This document shows positions 45,041 to 54,114 of a DNA stretch of 64,000 bases, piece by piece. Position 1 is the stretch's first letter. Each line of letters begins with the position of its first letter. Origin of the DNA: Kocuria palustris (GTDB lineage Bacteria; Actinomycetota; Actinomycetes; Actinomycetales; Micrococcaceae); NCBI RefSeq assembly GCF_007666205.1, contig NZ_VDOR01000004.1, forward strand, positions 1-64,000, read 5' to 3'. The notes beneath the pieces are model-generated. The model was given only the letters and a program-made list of their open reading frames with translations. It had not been told where the DNA came from and ran no database searches. The position numbers were made by a program, and so were the translations under genes.

Positions 45041-46363
45041 TTGAGCACTCCGCAGCCATCGCAGCAGGCCACCGCCCACGACGAGGTCGTCGAGATCTGC
45101 CGGAACCTCATCCGCATCGACACCTCGAACTTCGGCCGGGGCGAGTCCAAGGGGGAGCGCCGCGCCGCCGAGTACGTGGCCGGTCTCCTCGAGGAGGTCG
45201 GCATCTCGGCCACGATGCTCGAATCCGCTCCGGGCCGCACGAGCGTCTTCGGGCGGATCGAGGGCACCGACCCCTCGGCCGACGCCCTGCTGGTCCACGG
45301 CCATCTGGACGTCGTGCCGGCGGTCGCCGCCGACTGGAGCGTCGATCCCTTCGCCGCCGAGATCCGCGACGGCATGATCTGGGGCCGCGGCGCCGTCGAC
45401 ATGAAGGACATGGACGCCATGATCCTCTCGGTCGTGCGGCACATGGTGCGCACGGGCCAGAAGCCCAAGCGCGACATCCTGCTCGGCTTCTTCGCCGACG
45501 AGGAGGCCGGGATGATCTACGGCTCCAAGTGGGTCGCTCAGCACCATCCCGAGCTCTTCGACGGCGTGAGCGACGCGATCTCCGAGGTCGGCGGGTACTC
45601 CGCGACCGTCGGCGGGCAGCGCGCCTACCTGCTGCAGACGGCGGAGAAGGGCCTGATGTGGATGCGCCTGTTCGCCGACGGCACCGCCGGGCACGGCTCG
45701 CAGGTCAACGACGACAACCCCGTCACGCGGCTCTCGCGCGCCATGGCGAACATCGGCGAGCACACCTGGCCGATCGAGCTGACGAAGACCACCCGGCAGT
45801 TCCTGGACGCCGTCACGGAGCTGACCGGGGTCGAGTTCGACCCGCAGAACCCGCAGCGGCTGCTCGACGAGCTCGGCTCGGTCGCCCGCTTCGTGGGGGC
45901 CACGCTGCAGAACACGACCAATCCCTCGATGCTCAGCTCCGGGTACAAGGTCAACGTCATCCCGGGCACCGCGGAGGCCGGGCTGGACGCGCGGTTCCTG
46001 CCCGAGCAGCGCGAGATCGTGCTCGAGAAGCTGCGCGAGCTGGCCGGCGACGGCGTGCGCTTCGAGTTCGAGGCCGACGACATCGGCCTGGAGGTCCCGT
46101 TCTCGGGCAGCGTCGTGGACGCCATGGTGGCCTCGCTCAAGAAGCACGACCCGGAGGCCGTGGTCCTGCCCTACATGCTCTCGGCCGGCACGGACAACAA
46201 GTCCCTGCACCCGCTGGGGATCACGGGCTACGGCTTCGTGCCGCTGCGCCTGCCGGAGGAGCTGGACTTCCCGGCGATGTTCCACGGCGTCGACGAGCGC
46301 GTGCCGATCGAGTCCCTCGAGTTCGGGGCCGACGTCCTGCACTCGCTGCTCACCGGGTACTGA
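45041..46363 (+). CDS. M20-family metallopeptidase (dipeptidase/deacylase type)
   Basis: The start is TTG 45041 (STPQPSQQATAHDEVVEICR), chosen because AGGAG lies 7 bases upstream; the longer frame to 44957 has no site. The 440-aa product shows the M20 zinc motifs: LLVHGHLDVVPA (His and Asp, about residue 90), GRGAVDMKDM (bridging Asp) and FFADEEAGM (catalytic Glu, about 155). A dimerisation domain is inserted at about 200-330, and the last zinc His is in the C-terminal part (AMFHGVDERVP). Such enzymes remove residues or acyl groups from peptides in the cytoplasm; substrate unknown. Confidence 0.92.
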   Translation: MSTPQPSQQATAHDEVVEICRNLIRIDTSNFGRGESKGERRAAEYVAGLLEEVGISATMLESAPGRTSVFGRIEGTDPSADALLVHGHLDVVPAVAADWSVDPFAAEIRDGMIWGRGAVDMKDMDAMILSVVRHMVRTGQKPKRDILLGFFADEEAGMIYGSKWVAQHHPELFDGVSDAISEVGGYSATVGGQRAYLLQTAEKGLMWMRLFADGTAGHGSQVNDDNPVTRLSRAMANIGEHTWPIELTKTTRQFLDAVTELTGVEFDPQNPQRLLDELGSVARFVGATLQNTTNPSMLSSGYKVNVIPGTAEAGLDARFLPEQREIVLEKLRELAGDGVRFEFEADDIGLEVPFSGSVVDAMVASLKKHDPEAVVLPYMLSAGTDNKSLHPLGITGYGFVPLRLPEELDFPAMFHGVDERVPIESLEFGADVLHSLLTGY

Positions 46364-46407
46364 TCCGGCGGCGGGCCGCGCCGGGCTGCGCTCCGGGGGG
46401 GCTGGTC

Positions 46408-46653
46408 CTAGAGGGTGCGCTCGACGCGCATCACGCGGCGGCGCAGCCAGTGCTTGCGGGCCCCGCCGTAGAGGTGGACCACGCGATGCAGCTCCCACTT
46501 GCCGTACTCGGCGTGCTCCATGAGGCGGGCGCGGGCATCGGAGATCCGCTCACCGGGAGCGACCGTGAGCAGCAGGTACTCGTAGCGCGGATCCATGAAG
46601 TCCTCGGAGTGCGGATCGCGGCGGATGGAACTCTGGACGACTTGCTCTCTCAT
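46408..46653 (-). CDS. DUF5703-family small protein
   Basis: The start chosen is ATG 46653 (MREQVVQSSIRRDPHSEDFM), with GGGAG just upstream; ATG 46662 would add three residues. The 81-aa product matches the pattern of actinobacterial DUF5703 proteins: RYEYLLLTVAPGERISDARA, EHAEYGKWELHRVVHLYGG and WLRRRVMRVERTL. The function of this family is unknown. It is a soluble, basic, single-domain protein. In many actinobacteria it sits, as here, between an M20-type peptidase gene and uppP. It is divergent from the acidic-tail gene at 46693, with 39 bases between the starts. Confidence 0.8.
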   Translation of the reverse strand: MREQVVQSSIRRDPHSEDFMDPRYEYLLLTVAPGERISDARARLMEHAEYGKWELHRVVHLYGGARKHWLRRRVMRVERTL

Positions 46654-46692
46654 CGCTCCCATTCTGCCCCCGCGACCGGTACCGTCGACCCC

Positions 46693-47028
46693 ATGAGCAC
46701 CGATCCGCGCGTCGCACTCCAGTCCCTCGTCTCCGCCCTCGAAGAGCACCTGGCCGCGCTGTCGAACCGCCGCGGGGAGGACGACCCCTCGGTGGACAAC
46801 GCCTATGTCGCGATCGCCGACGCGTTCGACGCCTACGAGGAGGCCCTCTACGAGAGCTTCGACGAGGTCACGCCCCTGTCGGTCTTCGCCGACGACGAGG
46901 ACGATGAGGACGACGACGACTTCGAGGACGAGGACGACGAGGAGTTCGAGGAGTTCGACGACGACTCCGAGGACCAGGACGACGAGGGATCGGACGATCC
47001 GCAGGCGGGGTCAGGACCCCGGCGCTGA
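46693..47028 (+). CDS. Small protein with extreme acidic tail, 111 aa
   Basis: The N-terminal ~65 residues form a helical domain (DPRVALQSLVSALEEHLAAL, DNAYVAIADAFDAYEEALYE). The remaining ~45 residues are almost only Asp and Glu (about residues 70-100), ending DPQAGSGPRR. ATG 46693 follows a weak site. Proteins of this shape are found beside uppP in related actinobacteria and are listed as hypothetical. The acidic tail suggests binding to basic proteins or metal ions, but nothing proves that. It overlaps no real gene; the long open frame that contains it upstream is noise. Confidence 0.75.
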   Translation: MSTDPRVALQSLVSALEEHLAALSNRRGEDDPSVDNAYVAIADAFDAYEEALYESFDEVTPLSVFADDEDDEDDDDFEDEDDEEFEEFDDDSEDQDDEGSDDPQAGSGPRR

Positions 47029-47181
47029 TCACCGGGAGACGATCCTCCCGCTGCCCCGCATCGTCCCCGGTGAGCCCGCTCACCGGGGACGATGCCCTCC
47101 CGGGGATCGTCGGTCCAACTGTGCTCCGACTCGCATTCGCGGGGCCGGTCGCACCGCGGCGCGTGCTCTAGGGTGATCCCC

Positions 47182-48036
47182 GTGAATTGGCTTGAATCGA
47201 TCATCCTCGGCCTGGTGCAGGGCCTGACGGAGTTCCTCCCCGTGTCCTCGTCCGCCCATCTGCGCATCGTGGGCGAGTTCCTGCCCGGGTCCGCGGACCC
47301 CGGTGCCGCGTTCACCGCGATCACGCAGCTGGGCACCGAGACGGCTGTCGTCATCTACTTCTGGCGCGACATCGTCCGGATCATCAAGCACTGGGCCCTG
47401 TCGCTCGTGGGGAAGATGGACCGCTCGGATCCCGACGCCCGCATGGGCTGGCTGATCATCGTCGGCTCCCTGCCGATCGGCATCCTGGGCCTGCTGTTCG
47501 AGGACCAGATCGACACGACCCTGCGCAGCCTGTGGATCACCGCCACCATGCTGATCGTCTTCGGAGTGATCCTGGGCATCGCCGATCACGTCGGCAAGCA
47601 GGTGCGCGAGCTCGACCAGCTCAACGTCAAGCACGGCGTCCTCTACGGCTTCGCCCAGGCCCTGGCCCTGATCCCGGGCGTCTCGCGCTCGGGCGGCACG
47701 ATCACCGCCGGCCTGCTGATGGGCTACAAGCGCGAGGCCGCGGCCCGCTACGCGTTCCTGCTGGCCATCCCCGCCGTGTTCGCCTCCGGGCTCTACAAGC
47801 TGGTCTCCGAGATCGCGGACCCGACGCCGCAGCCGTACTCGATGGGCCAGACCGCTGTGGCGACGATCGTCGCCTTCGTGATCGCCTACGTGATCATCGG
47901 CTGGTTCATGAACTACATCTCGAGCCGCTCGTACTCGCTGTTCGTCTGGTACCGGATCGGCCTGGGCATCCTGGTCTTCATCCTGCTCGGCACCGGCGTG
48001 ATCAATGCGGTCCCGGAGGCCTCGGGCGCGGTCTGA
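47182..48036 (+). CDS. uppP: Undecaprenyl-diphosphatase
   Basis: UppP (BacA) dephosphorylates undecaprenyl diphosphate to recycle the lipid carrier for cell-wall synthesis, and its activity gives bacitracin tolerance. The 284-aa integral membrane protein starts at GTG 47182 ([20 protein letters not shown]). The two active-site loops are visible: [15 protein letters not shown] near residue 20 and [16 protein letters not shown] near residue 165. Eight membrane helices fit the family. It precedes mshC by 178 bases, the order also found in mycobacteria and their relatives. Confidence 0.95.
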   Translation: MNWLESIILGLVQGLTEFLPVSSSAHLRIVGEFLPGSADPGAAFTAITQLGTETAVVIYFWRDIVRIIKHWALSLVGKMDRSDPDARMGWLIIVGSLPIGILGLLFEDQIDTTLRSLWITATMLIVFGVILGIADHVGKQVRELDQLNVKHGVLYGFAQALALIPGVSRSGGTITAGLLMGYKREAAARYAFLLAIPAVFASGLYKLVSEIADPTPQPYSMGQTAVATIVAFVIAYVIIGWFMNYISSRSYSLFVWYRIGLGILVFILLGTGVINAVPEASGAV

Positions 48037-48214
48037 CCCGAGCGCGTCCTCCTGCGGGCCGGGCCCCGGCGCATGCCGGGTCCCGGCCCGCCTGCGTCCG
48101 CCGTGGGCGATCGGGGCCGCTGCGACGGGGCCCGTCGTCGTCCGTCCGTGGGAGGATGTGCCCCGGTCGGCCCCTGGCCGCCGCCGTCCCGACAGCCCGT
48201 CCTCAGAGGTGACA

Positions 48215-49537
48215 ATGCAGTCCTGGTCCGCACGCACCGTCCCGGAGCTCCCCGGCGAGGCCGCTCCGCCCTCCGTGTTCGACTCGCGGACCGGGCGGAT
48301 CGAGCAGCTGCCGCGCCAGGAGCGGGCCTCGCTCTACGTCTGCGGCATCACCCCCTACGACGCGACCCACCTGGGCCACGCGAGCACCTACGTCGCCTTC
48401 GACCTGCTGCACCGAGCGTGGCTCGACGCCGGGATGCCGGTGGACTACGTCCAGAACGTCACCGACGTCGACGACCCCCTGCTCGAGCGCGCCGAGCGCG
48501 ACGGCGTGGACTGGAGGCAGCTGGCCGCCTCGCAGACCGACCTCTTCCGCGAGGACATGGCGGCCCTCAACGTCCTGCCCCCGCAGCACTACGTCGGCGC
48601 CACCGAGACGGTCGACTGGGTCGTCGAGGCCGTCGAGGGCCTGCTGGAGCGCGGCCTGGCCTACCGCGTGCCGGGATCCGACGGCGAGCCCGACGGCGAC
48701 GTCTACTTCGACGTCCGGGCCGTCGCGGGCGCAGGGGAGGACATCCGCCCCGTGGTGGAGCCGGCGGCCGAGGGCGAGACCTCGGGGGCGCCCGGCCCGT
48801 GGAGCCTGGGCCAGATCTCCGGGATGAGCCGCGACGAGATGCTCGAGGTCTTCGGCGAGCGCGGCGGCGATCCGCAGCGCCCCGGCAAGCGCGACATCTT
48901 CGACCCCCTGCTGTGGCGCGTCGAGCGCCCGGGCGAGCCCGCCTGGGACGGCGGCTCGCTGGGCTCGGGCCGGCCCGGGTGGCACATCGAGTGCTCGCTG
49001 ATCTCCCTGCGGCTGCTGCCGGCGCCGTTCACGGTCCAGGGCGGCGGCTCCGACCTGGTGTTCCCGCACCACGAGATGGGCGCGGGGCACAGCTGGGCCC
49101 TGTCCGCCCGCCCCATGGCCCGCCACTTCGTGCACACCGGCATGGTGGGGCTCGACGGCCGGAAGATGTCCAAGTCGCTGGGCAACCTGGAGCTCGTCTC
49201 CCGGCTGCGCGAGCGCGGCGTCGAGCCGGCCGCGATCCGCCTGGGCATCCTCGATCAGCACTACCGGGACGACTGGTCCTGGAGCCAGGACGTGCTCGTG
49301 CGGGCCGAGGCGCGCCTGGCGCGCTGGCGGATGGCCGCCGAGACGGCCGCCGAGGGCTCGTTCGAGGATGCCCTGGAGGCCGTGCGCACCGCCCTGGCCG
49401 CGGACCTGGACACCCCGAGGGCCATCGAGGCGATCGACGTGTGGGCCGAGGGCGTGCTCGTCGGCGGCGAGCAGAAGGGCTCGGGCGATCCCCTGGCGGC
49501 CCGGGCCATCGAGGCCCGCCTGGGCATCGTGCTCTGA
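48215..49537 (+). CDS. mshC: Cysteine--GlcN-Ins ligase of mycothiol synthesis
   Basis: MshC joins cysteine to glucosaminyl-inositol using ATP, the third enzymatic step of mycothiol synthesis. The 440-aa product is a class I cysteinyl-tRNA-synthetase-like enzyme without the tRNA-binding domains. It shows [20 protein letters not shown] (the HIGH-type motif as HLGH, about residues 47-58), zinc ligands (Cys and later His), and [10 protein letters not shown] (about 310-320). It differs from CysS by its length and the [12 protein letters not shown] text. The start ATG 48215 sits after AGAGGTGACA. Its presence shows that the organism uses mycothiol. Confidence 0.96.
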   Translation: MQSWSARTVPELPGEAAPPSVFDSRTGRIEQLPRQERASLYVCGITPYDATHLGHASTYVAFDLLHRAWLDAGMPVDYVQNVTDVDDPLLERAERDGVDWRQLAASQTDLFREDMAALNVLPPQHYVGATETVDWVVEAVEGLLERGLAYRVPGSDGEPDGDVYFDVRAVAGAGEDIRPVVEPAAEGETSGAPGPWSLGQISGMSRDEMLEVFGERGGDPQRPGKRDIFDPLLWRVERPGEPAWDGGSLGSGRPGWHIECSLISLRLLPAPFTVQGGGSDLVFPHHEMGAGHSWALSARPMARHFVHTGMVGLDGRKMSKSLGNLELVSRLRERGVEPAAIRLGILDQHYRDDWSWSQDVLVRAEARLARWRMAAETAAEGSFEDALEAVRTALAADLDTPRAIEAIDVWAEGVLVGGEQKGSGDPLAARAIEARLGIVL

Positions 49538-49603
49538 GCCTCCGGCGCCGGCCCGGCCGCCCCCGCCTCGCGAGGCCGAGGCCCGGGGCGGCCGCGCGGC
49601 CGG

Positions 49604-50497
49604 TCAGCTCTGGTCGCGGCGCCGCAGGAAGCGCTCGAACTCCTGCGCGATCGCATCTCCGGTGGCCTCGGGCAGATCGACGGTGTCCTTGGCCTCCTCG
49701 AGCTTGGTGACGTAGGCCGCGATCTCGGGGTCGTCCTCCGCCAGATCGTCGACGCCGCGCTCCCATGCCTCGGCATCCTCGACCAGCGCCTGCATGGGCA
49801 CCGTGAGCGTCAGCAGGTCCTCGAGGCGCCGCAGCAGCGCGAGCTGGGCCTTGGGGGAGGGGGACTGCGCGACGTAGTGCGGCACCGCCGCCCACAGGCT
49901 CAGGGACGGGATGCCCGAGACGGACGCCAGATGCGCCAGAACGCCGACCATGCCCGTGGGGCCGTCGTAGTCGGAGCCGGTGACGTCGAGCTCGTGCTGC
50001 AGCTCCTCGGTCTCCGAGGTCATCGTGATCGGGATGGGCCGGGTATGGGGCACGTCGGCCAGCAGGGCGCCGATCATGACCACGAAGTCGACCTCGAGCC
50101 GGGCTGCGTGCTCGAGGATCTCCGCGGCGAATCCGCTCCAGCGGTACGACGGCTCCCAGCCGTGCAGCAGGATCAGGTCCAGATTGGTGCCGGGCACCGA
50201 CGCGCGCAGCATCCGCGTGGTCGGCCACACGATCCGGGACTCCCCGGAGGCGGCGCGGACGATGCGCGGGCGCGAGTACTGGTAGTCGTAGTACTCGTCG
50301 GGGCTGACCTCGAAGTCCTCGACCGCGCCGAAGGCCTCGGCCAGCAGCTTCACGGCATCGGTGGCCGCGTCGCCGGCGTCGTTCCATCCCTCGAAGGCGC
50401 CGATCAGCACGCGGACGCGCTCGCCCGACCCGCTCTCCTGCACGATGCCGAACGGTCCCGCCTCGGGCTGGGGGAAGGTCTCGTCGAATCCAGTCAC
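49604..50497 (-). CDS. PAC2-family protein
   Basis: The start is GTG 50497 (VTGFDETFPQPEAGPFGIVQ). The 297-aa product belongs to the PAC2 family (COG2047-like), whose eukaryotic members help assemble proteasomes. The opening VRVLIGAFEGWNDAGDAATD is the family signature, and LDLILLHGWEPSYRW and MVGVLAHLASVSGIPSLSLW follow. Actinobacterial homologues (for example Rv2125) are of unknown function. It is convergent with mshC and divergent from the HAD gene. Its nearness to the Pup genes is suggestive only, since no 20S core is encoded here. Confidence 0.9.
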   Translation of the reverse strand: MTGFDETFPQPEAGPFGIVQESGSGERVRVLIGAFEGWNDAGDAATDAVKLLAEAFGAVEDFEVSPDEYYDYQYSRPRIVRAASGESRIVWPTTRMLRASVPGTNLDLILLHGWEPSYRWSGFAAEILEHAARLEVDFVVMIGALLADVPHTRPIPITMTSETEELQHELDVTGSDYDGPTGMVGVLAHLASVSGIPSLSLWAAVPHYVAQSPSPKAQLALLRRLEDLLTLTVPMQALVEDAEAWERGVDDLAEDDPEIAAYVTKLEEAKDTVDLPEATGDAIAQEFERFLRRRDQS

Positions 50498-50634
50498 ACG
50501 GCCACTGTACGCGCGGGGCGACCGGCGGGAGCCAGCCCGCAGACGCCGCTCGCCGAGGGCGCACAGCCGACGCCGGCGGTCGGGGCGAGGCGCGCACCCC
50601 GAGGGCATGCAGGCGCAGTCGCTAGGATCCGACC

Positions 50635-51462
50635 ATGCCGTCGACGAGCCCCGCCCCCGCGACCGACTCCTCCGCCTGCCCGCCTCCCGCCTCCGCGACC
50701 CCCGCGCCGTCGACGGCCGACCGGCCCGATGCCGTCCTGTGGGACATGGACGGGACCCTGGTGGACACGGAGCCGCACTGGTTCGCCGCCGAGACGGAGC
50801 TCATGCACGAGCACGGCCTGCCGTGGACGGACGAGGACTCCCTGGCCGTCGTGGGCGGCGATCTCGAGGAGACGGGCCGCATCATGGTCCGGGCCGGCAT
50901 CCCGCTGAGCGTGCGCGAGGTCGTCGACGCGCTGTGCGAGCGCGTGGCCCAGGGCGTGCGCCGCGAGCTCGAGCTGCGACCGGGCGCCCTCGAGCTGCTC
51001 GTGGCCCTGCGCCGCGAGGGGATCCCGACCGCGCTGGTGACGAACTCGGAGTCGGTCGTGGCGCAGGTCGTCGTCGAGAAGCTCACCGCGATCGCCGCCG
51101 CCGGGGGTCACCCGGGGACCAGGTGGGACGGCCCGCTCTTCGACCTGGTGGTGACCGGGGGCGCCGGCCTGCCGGTCAAGCCGGACCCCGCCCCGTACAC
51201 CGCCGCCGCCCGCAGGCTCGCGGCGCTGGCGGCGGAGGCGGGGGGAACGGGGCCCGAGCCGAGCATCGCCCGCATGGTCGCGATCGAGGACTCCCGGACC
51301 GGGATCGCCTCCGCGCGCGCCTCCGGAGCCTTCGTGCTGGGGGTGCCGAACCTCATCGGCATCTCGGACGCCGGGCTCGACCGCGAGGCCGCCTCCCTGA
51401 CCGAGCTCACCCCCGCGATGCTCGGCTCCTGGATCCGCGAACGCGGCCGGAGCCGCGCATGA
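50635..51462 (+). CDS. HAD-superfamily phosphatase (subfamily IA)
   Basis: The 275-aa product has an Ala/Pro/Ser-rich N-terminal leader of about 30 residues and then motif I WDMDGTLVDTEPHW (nucleophile Asp near residue 38). A helical cap follows. Motif II is LVTNSE, motif III is the Lys in PVKPDPAPYTAA (about 183), and motif IV is AIEDSRTGIASARASG. This is the pattern of small-molecule phosphatases such as beta-phosphoglucomutase-like enzymes; the substrate cannot be told. It overlaps the site-2 protease gene by four bases (ATGA), so the two are translated together. Confidence 0.92.
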   Translation: MPSTSPAPATDSSACPPPASATPAPSTADRPDAVLWDMDGTLVDTEPHWFAAETELMHEHGLPWTDEDSLAVVGGDLEETGRIMVRAGIPLSVREVVDALCERVAQGVRRELELRPGALELLVALRREGIPTALVTNSESVVAQVVVEKLTAIAAAGGHPGTRWDGPLFDLVVTGGAGLPVKPDPAPYTAAARRLAALAAEAGGTGPEPSIARMVAIEDSRTGIASARASGAFVLGVPNLIGISDAGLDREAASLTELTPAMLGSWIRERGRSRA

Positions 51463-52670
51463 GGGGGCCCGTCCGTCCGGCGTCGGAGGCCGCCGCCGCG
51501 CACCCGGCCGGTCGGCGCCCCGCCCCCCGGGGATCGCTGCCGCTGGGGCGGATCGGCGGGATGCCCGTCCACCTGCAGGCGTCGTGGCTGGTCATCGGCG
51601 CGCTGGTCGTGGTCCTCTACGGCCCCGTCCTGCGGCGATCCATGCCGGAGCTCGGCGCCTGGGCCTATCTGGTCGCCCTGGGGTTCTGCGTCCTGCTCGC
51701 GCTGTCCGTGCTGCTGCACGAGCTCGCTCACGCGGGGACGGCCCGGCTCTTCGGGTGGCCCGTCGACCGGATCGTGCTCTCGATCATGGGCGGGCACACC
51801 TCGTTCGGGCGCACCCGCCCCGGCTGGGGCGCCTCGACCGTCGTGTCGCTCGTCGGCCCGCTCGTGAACCTCGGGATCGCCGGGCTGGGCTTCGCCGCCC
51901 TGCCGCTGATCGCCGGCGGCGCCGATGCGCTCGGCGGACGCATCCTGTGGATGCTCGTGTCGCTGAGCGCGGCCGCCAATCTGCTCATCGGGGTCTTCAA
52001 CCTGCTGCCCGGTCTGCCGCTCGACGGGGGGCGGGTCCTCGAGGGCCTGGTCTGGGGGCTGACGGGCCGGGAGCGCACGGGCATCGCCGCGGCCGCATGG
52101 GCCGGTCGGCTCTGCGCGGTCGTCCTGGTGACGGCGGTGCTGCTGCTCGGCCTGTGGCGATCCCCGCTGACCCTGGTGATCACCGGCTTCCTGGTGTGGA
52201 TGCTGGTCGCCGGCGCCGCCCAGGGGCTGCGACGAGCCCGGGCCGCCGCCGCGATGGAGGGAACCAGCGCCGCCGGACTGGGCTCGCCCGCCGTGGGGAT
52301 CCCCGCGGCGCTGAGCCTGGGCGACGTCGAGCGCACGGCCGCGCAGCTCGAACCGGGGACCTCGGTCGTGGGGCTGGACGAGCAGGGCCGCGCCGTCGGC
52401 GTGCTGGACGGGTCGCGGCTGCGCGCCATCCCCGAGGCCGAGCGAGCCCGCTCCCCGCTGAGCCGCGCGCTGCTGCCCGTGGCCCCGGCCGCCGTGCTGC
52501 CGGAGTCCCTGGGCGGCCACGACCTGCTCGAGACCGCCGCCCGCGCCGACAGCCCGGTGATGGTCGTCGTGGACGCCGACGGCGCCGTGACCGGGACCCT
52601 CTCGGCCGCCAGCATCAACGGGCTGCTCGCGCGAGCCGGGCTGATCCGCGCCGACGGCACACCGCGCTGA
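51459..52670 (+). CDS. Site-2 protease family (M50) membrane metalloprotease with CBS-like tail
   Basis: The 403-aa product has a basic N-terminal leader, then GRIGGMPVHLQASWLVIGAL, the usual entry of SpoIVFB/M50B-type proteases. The zinc motif HELAHA (about residue 87) lies in a membrane helix, and the third ligand is in NLLPGLPLDGGRVLEG (about 183-198). Six membrane helices end near residue 255. The C-terminal ~140 residues form two CBS-like repeats (VVGLDEQGRAVGVLDGSRLR and VMVVVDADGAVTGTLSAAS) that may sense adenylates. Such enzymes cut membrane-bound regulators. It is coupled to the upstream HAD gene. Confidence 0.92.
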   Translation: MRGPVRPASEAAAAHPAGRRPAPRGSLPLGRIGGMPVHLQASWLVIGALVVVLYGPVLRRSMPELGAWAYLVALGFCVLLALSVLLHELAHAGTARLFGWPVDRIVLSIMGGHTSFGRTRPGWGASTVVSLVGPLVNLGIAGLGFAALPLIAGGADALGGRILWMLVSLSAAANLLIGVFNLLPGLPLDGGRVLEGLVWGLTGRERTGIAAAAWAGRLCAVVLVTAVLLLGLWRSPLTLVITGFLVWMLVAGAAQGLRRARAAAAMEGTSAAGLGSPAVGIPAALSLGDVERTAAQLEPGTSVVGLDEQGRAVGVLDGSRLRAIPEAERARSPLSRALLPVAPAAVLPESLGGHDLLETAARADSPVMVVVDADGAVTGTLSAASINGLLARAGLIRADGTPR

Positions 52671-52869
52671 GCCGCTGCCTGCGACGGGCAGCGGCCCGCG
52701 GCGCCGGTCGAGCCGCGCACGGCGCCTCGACCGGGTGATGCGACAATGGCCGACGCCGATCGCGGCCGCAGGCGACCGCCTGCCGCGCGGGCATCGTCGC
52801 CGCGCGCCGCACCCGGCGCCCACTCCGCGCACGGGACCCCGTGCGCCCGCTCCCGTCGGAAGGCAGCCC

Positions 52870-53955
52870 ATGACCGAGGCCAGCACCCCTGAGACCGTCC
52901 ATGACCCCGCGCGCGAGCGCATCGGCCCGGCCGGTGCGGTGAACCGGCGCGGTCCGATGCGCGAGGGCGAGCGCATCCAGATCATGGACGATCGCGGCAA
53001 GCTGACCACGATCACACTGACCTCCGGCCAGGAGTACCAGACCCACAAGGGCGTCCTGCCGCACGATCTGCTGATCGGGCAGCCCGAGGGGACCGTGGTC
53101 GAGAACTCGGTCGGGATCAGCTATCAGGCCCTGCGCCCCCTGATGAAGGACTTCGTGCTCTCGATGCCGCGCGGCGCGGCTGTCGTCTACCCCAAGGACG
53201 CGGGGCAGATCGTGACCATGGCCGACATCTTCCCCGGCGCGCGGGTGGTCGAGGCCGGCGTGGGCTCCGGCGCCCTGTCGCTCGCGCTGCTGCGCGCGAT
53301 CGGCGACGAGGGCTCGCTGCGCTCCTTCGAGCGCCGCGAGGACTTCGCCGAGGTGGCCCGGGGCAACATCGAGACGTTCTTCGGCGGGCCCCACCCGGCC
53401 TGGACGCTGAGCATCGGCGACCTCGCCGAGCAGCTGGGCGAGGTCGAGCAGCCCGGCAGCGTGGACCGCGCCGTGCTCGACATGCTCGCGCCGTGGGAGT
53501 GCCTCGACGCCGTGGCCGGCGTGCTCGCCCCGGGCGGGGTCGTGATCTGCTACGTGGCCACCGTGACCCAGCTCTCGCGGGTGGCCGAGGCCCTGCGTGC
53601 CGACGGGCGCTTCACCGAGCCCGACGCCCACGAGACGATGGTCCGCGGCTGGCACGTCGAGGGCCTGGCGGTGCGCCCCGATCACCGGATGGTCGCCCAC
53701 ACCGGGTTCCTGATCACCGCGCGCCGGCTGGCCGACGGGGCCCGGCGCCTGGCGCCCAAGCGGCGCGCCTCCAAGTCCGAGTACACCCAGGAGGACCTGC
53801 AGGCCTGGACGCCGCTGTCGCTGGGGGAGCGGGAGGTCACGGACAAGAAGGCCCGCCGCGCCGGCCGCGATGCCCGGCACCTGGCCGAGCGCGCCGCCCA
53901 GGCCGATGCCGGCGCCCGCGAGCAGGCCTCCTCGGAGGCTCGGACCGACGACTGA
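52870..53955 (+). CDS. trmI: tRNA (adenine-58-N1)-methyltransferase
   Basis: TrmI methylates A58 in the T-loop of tRNAs. The 361-aa product (start ATG 52870 behind GGAAGG) has the N-terminal beta domain of this family (EGERIQIMDDRGKLTTITLT). The SAM-binding fold shows VVEAGVGSGALSLALLRAIG (about residues 130-149), the acidic loop SFERREDFAEVA, and LDMLAPWECLDAV. A ~75-residue charged, Ala/Arg-rich C-terminal tail (about 290-361) goes beyond the usual ~280-residue core. In mycobacteria this gene lies just upstream of mpa (arc); here arc is 12 kb away, and FKBP-type genes follow. Confidence 0.93.
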   Translation: MTEASTPETVHDPARERIGPAGAVNRRGPMREGERIQIMDDRGKLTTITLTSGQEYQTHKGVLPHDLLIGQPEGTVVENSVGISYQALRPLMKDFVLSMPRGAAVVYPKDAGQIVTMADIFPGARVVEAGVGSGALSLALLRAIGDEGSLRSFERREDFAEVARGNIETFFGGPHPAWTLSIGDLAEQLGEVEQPGSVDRAVLDMLAPWECLDAVAGVLAPGGVVICYVATVTQLSRVAEALRADGRFTEPDAHETMVRGWHVEGLAVRPDHRMVAHTGFLITARRLADGARRLAPKRRASKSEYTQEDLQAWTPLSLGEREVTDKKARRAGRDARHLAERAAQADAGAREQASSEARTDD

Positions 53956-54114
53956 GTCCGGCCCGCCTGTGCCCCGCAGCCGCGGGCGCCGTCCTGCCGC
54001 GGAGCACAGGCGGCATCCAGACCCGGCCGATACCCTGTCCGGCGACCCCAGGCCCTCCGCCGATCCCGGAGGGCTCACCGAGATGCCGCGTCTGCCAGCG
54101 GCCTGGAGGAACAC

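Noticed and set aside
46868-47028. GAC/GAG-rich run as a possible microsatellite
   Set aside because: It is explained by the Asp/Glu-rich tail of the 46693 gene with mixed codons; it is not a clean repeat.
53965-54015. Possible terminator after trmI (CCGCCTGTGC with GCACAGGCGG)
   Set aside because: A 10-bp stem is present, but about 30 bases separate the arms, and the FKBP lipoprotein gene follows on the same strand, so function is doubtful.
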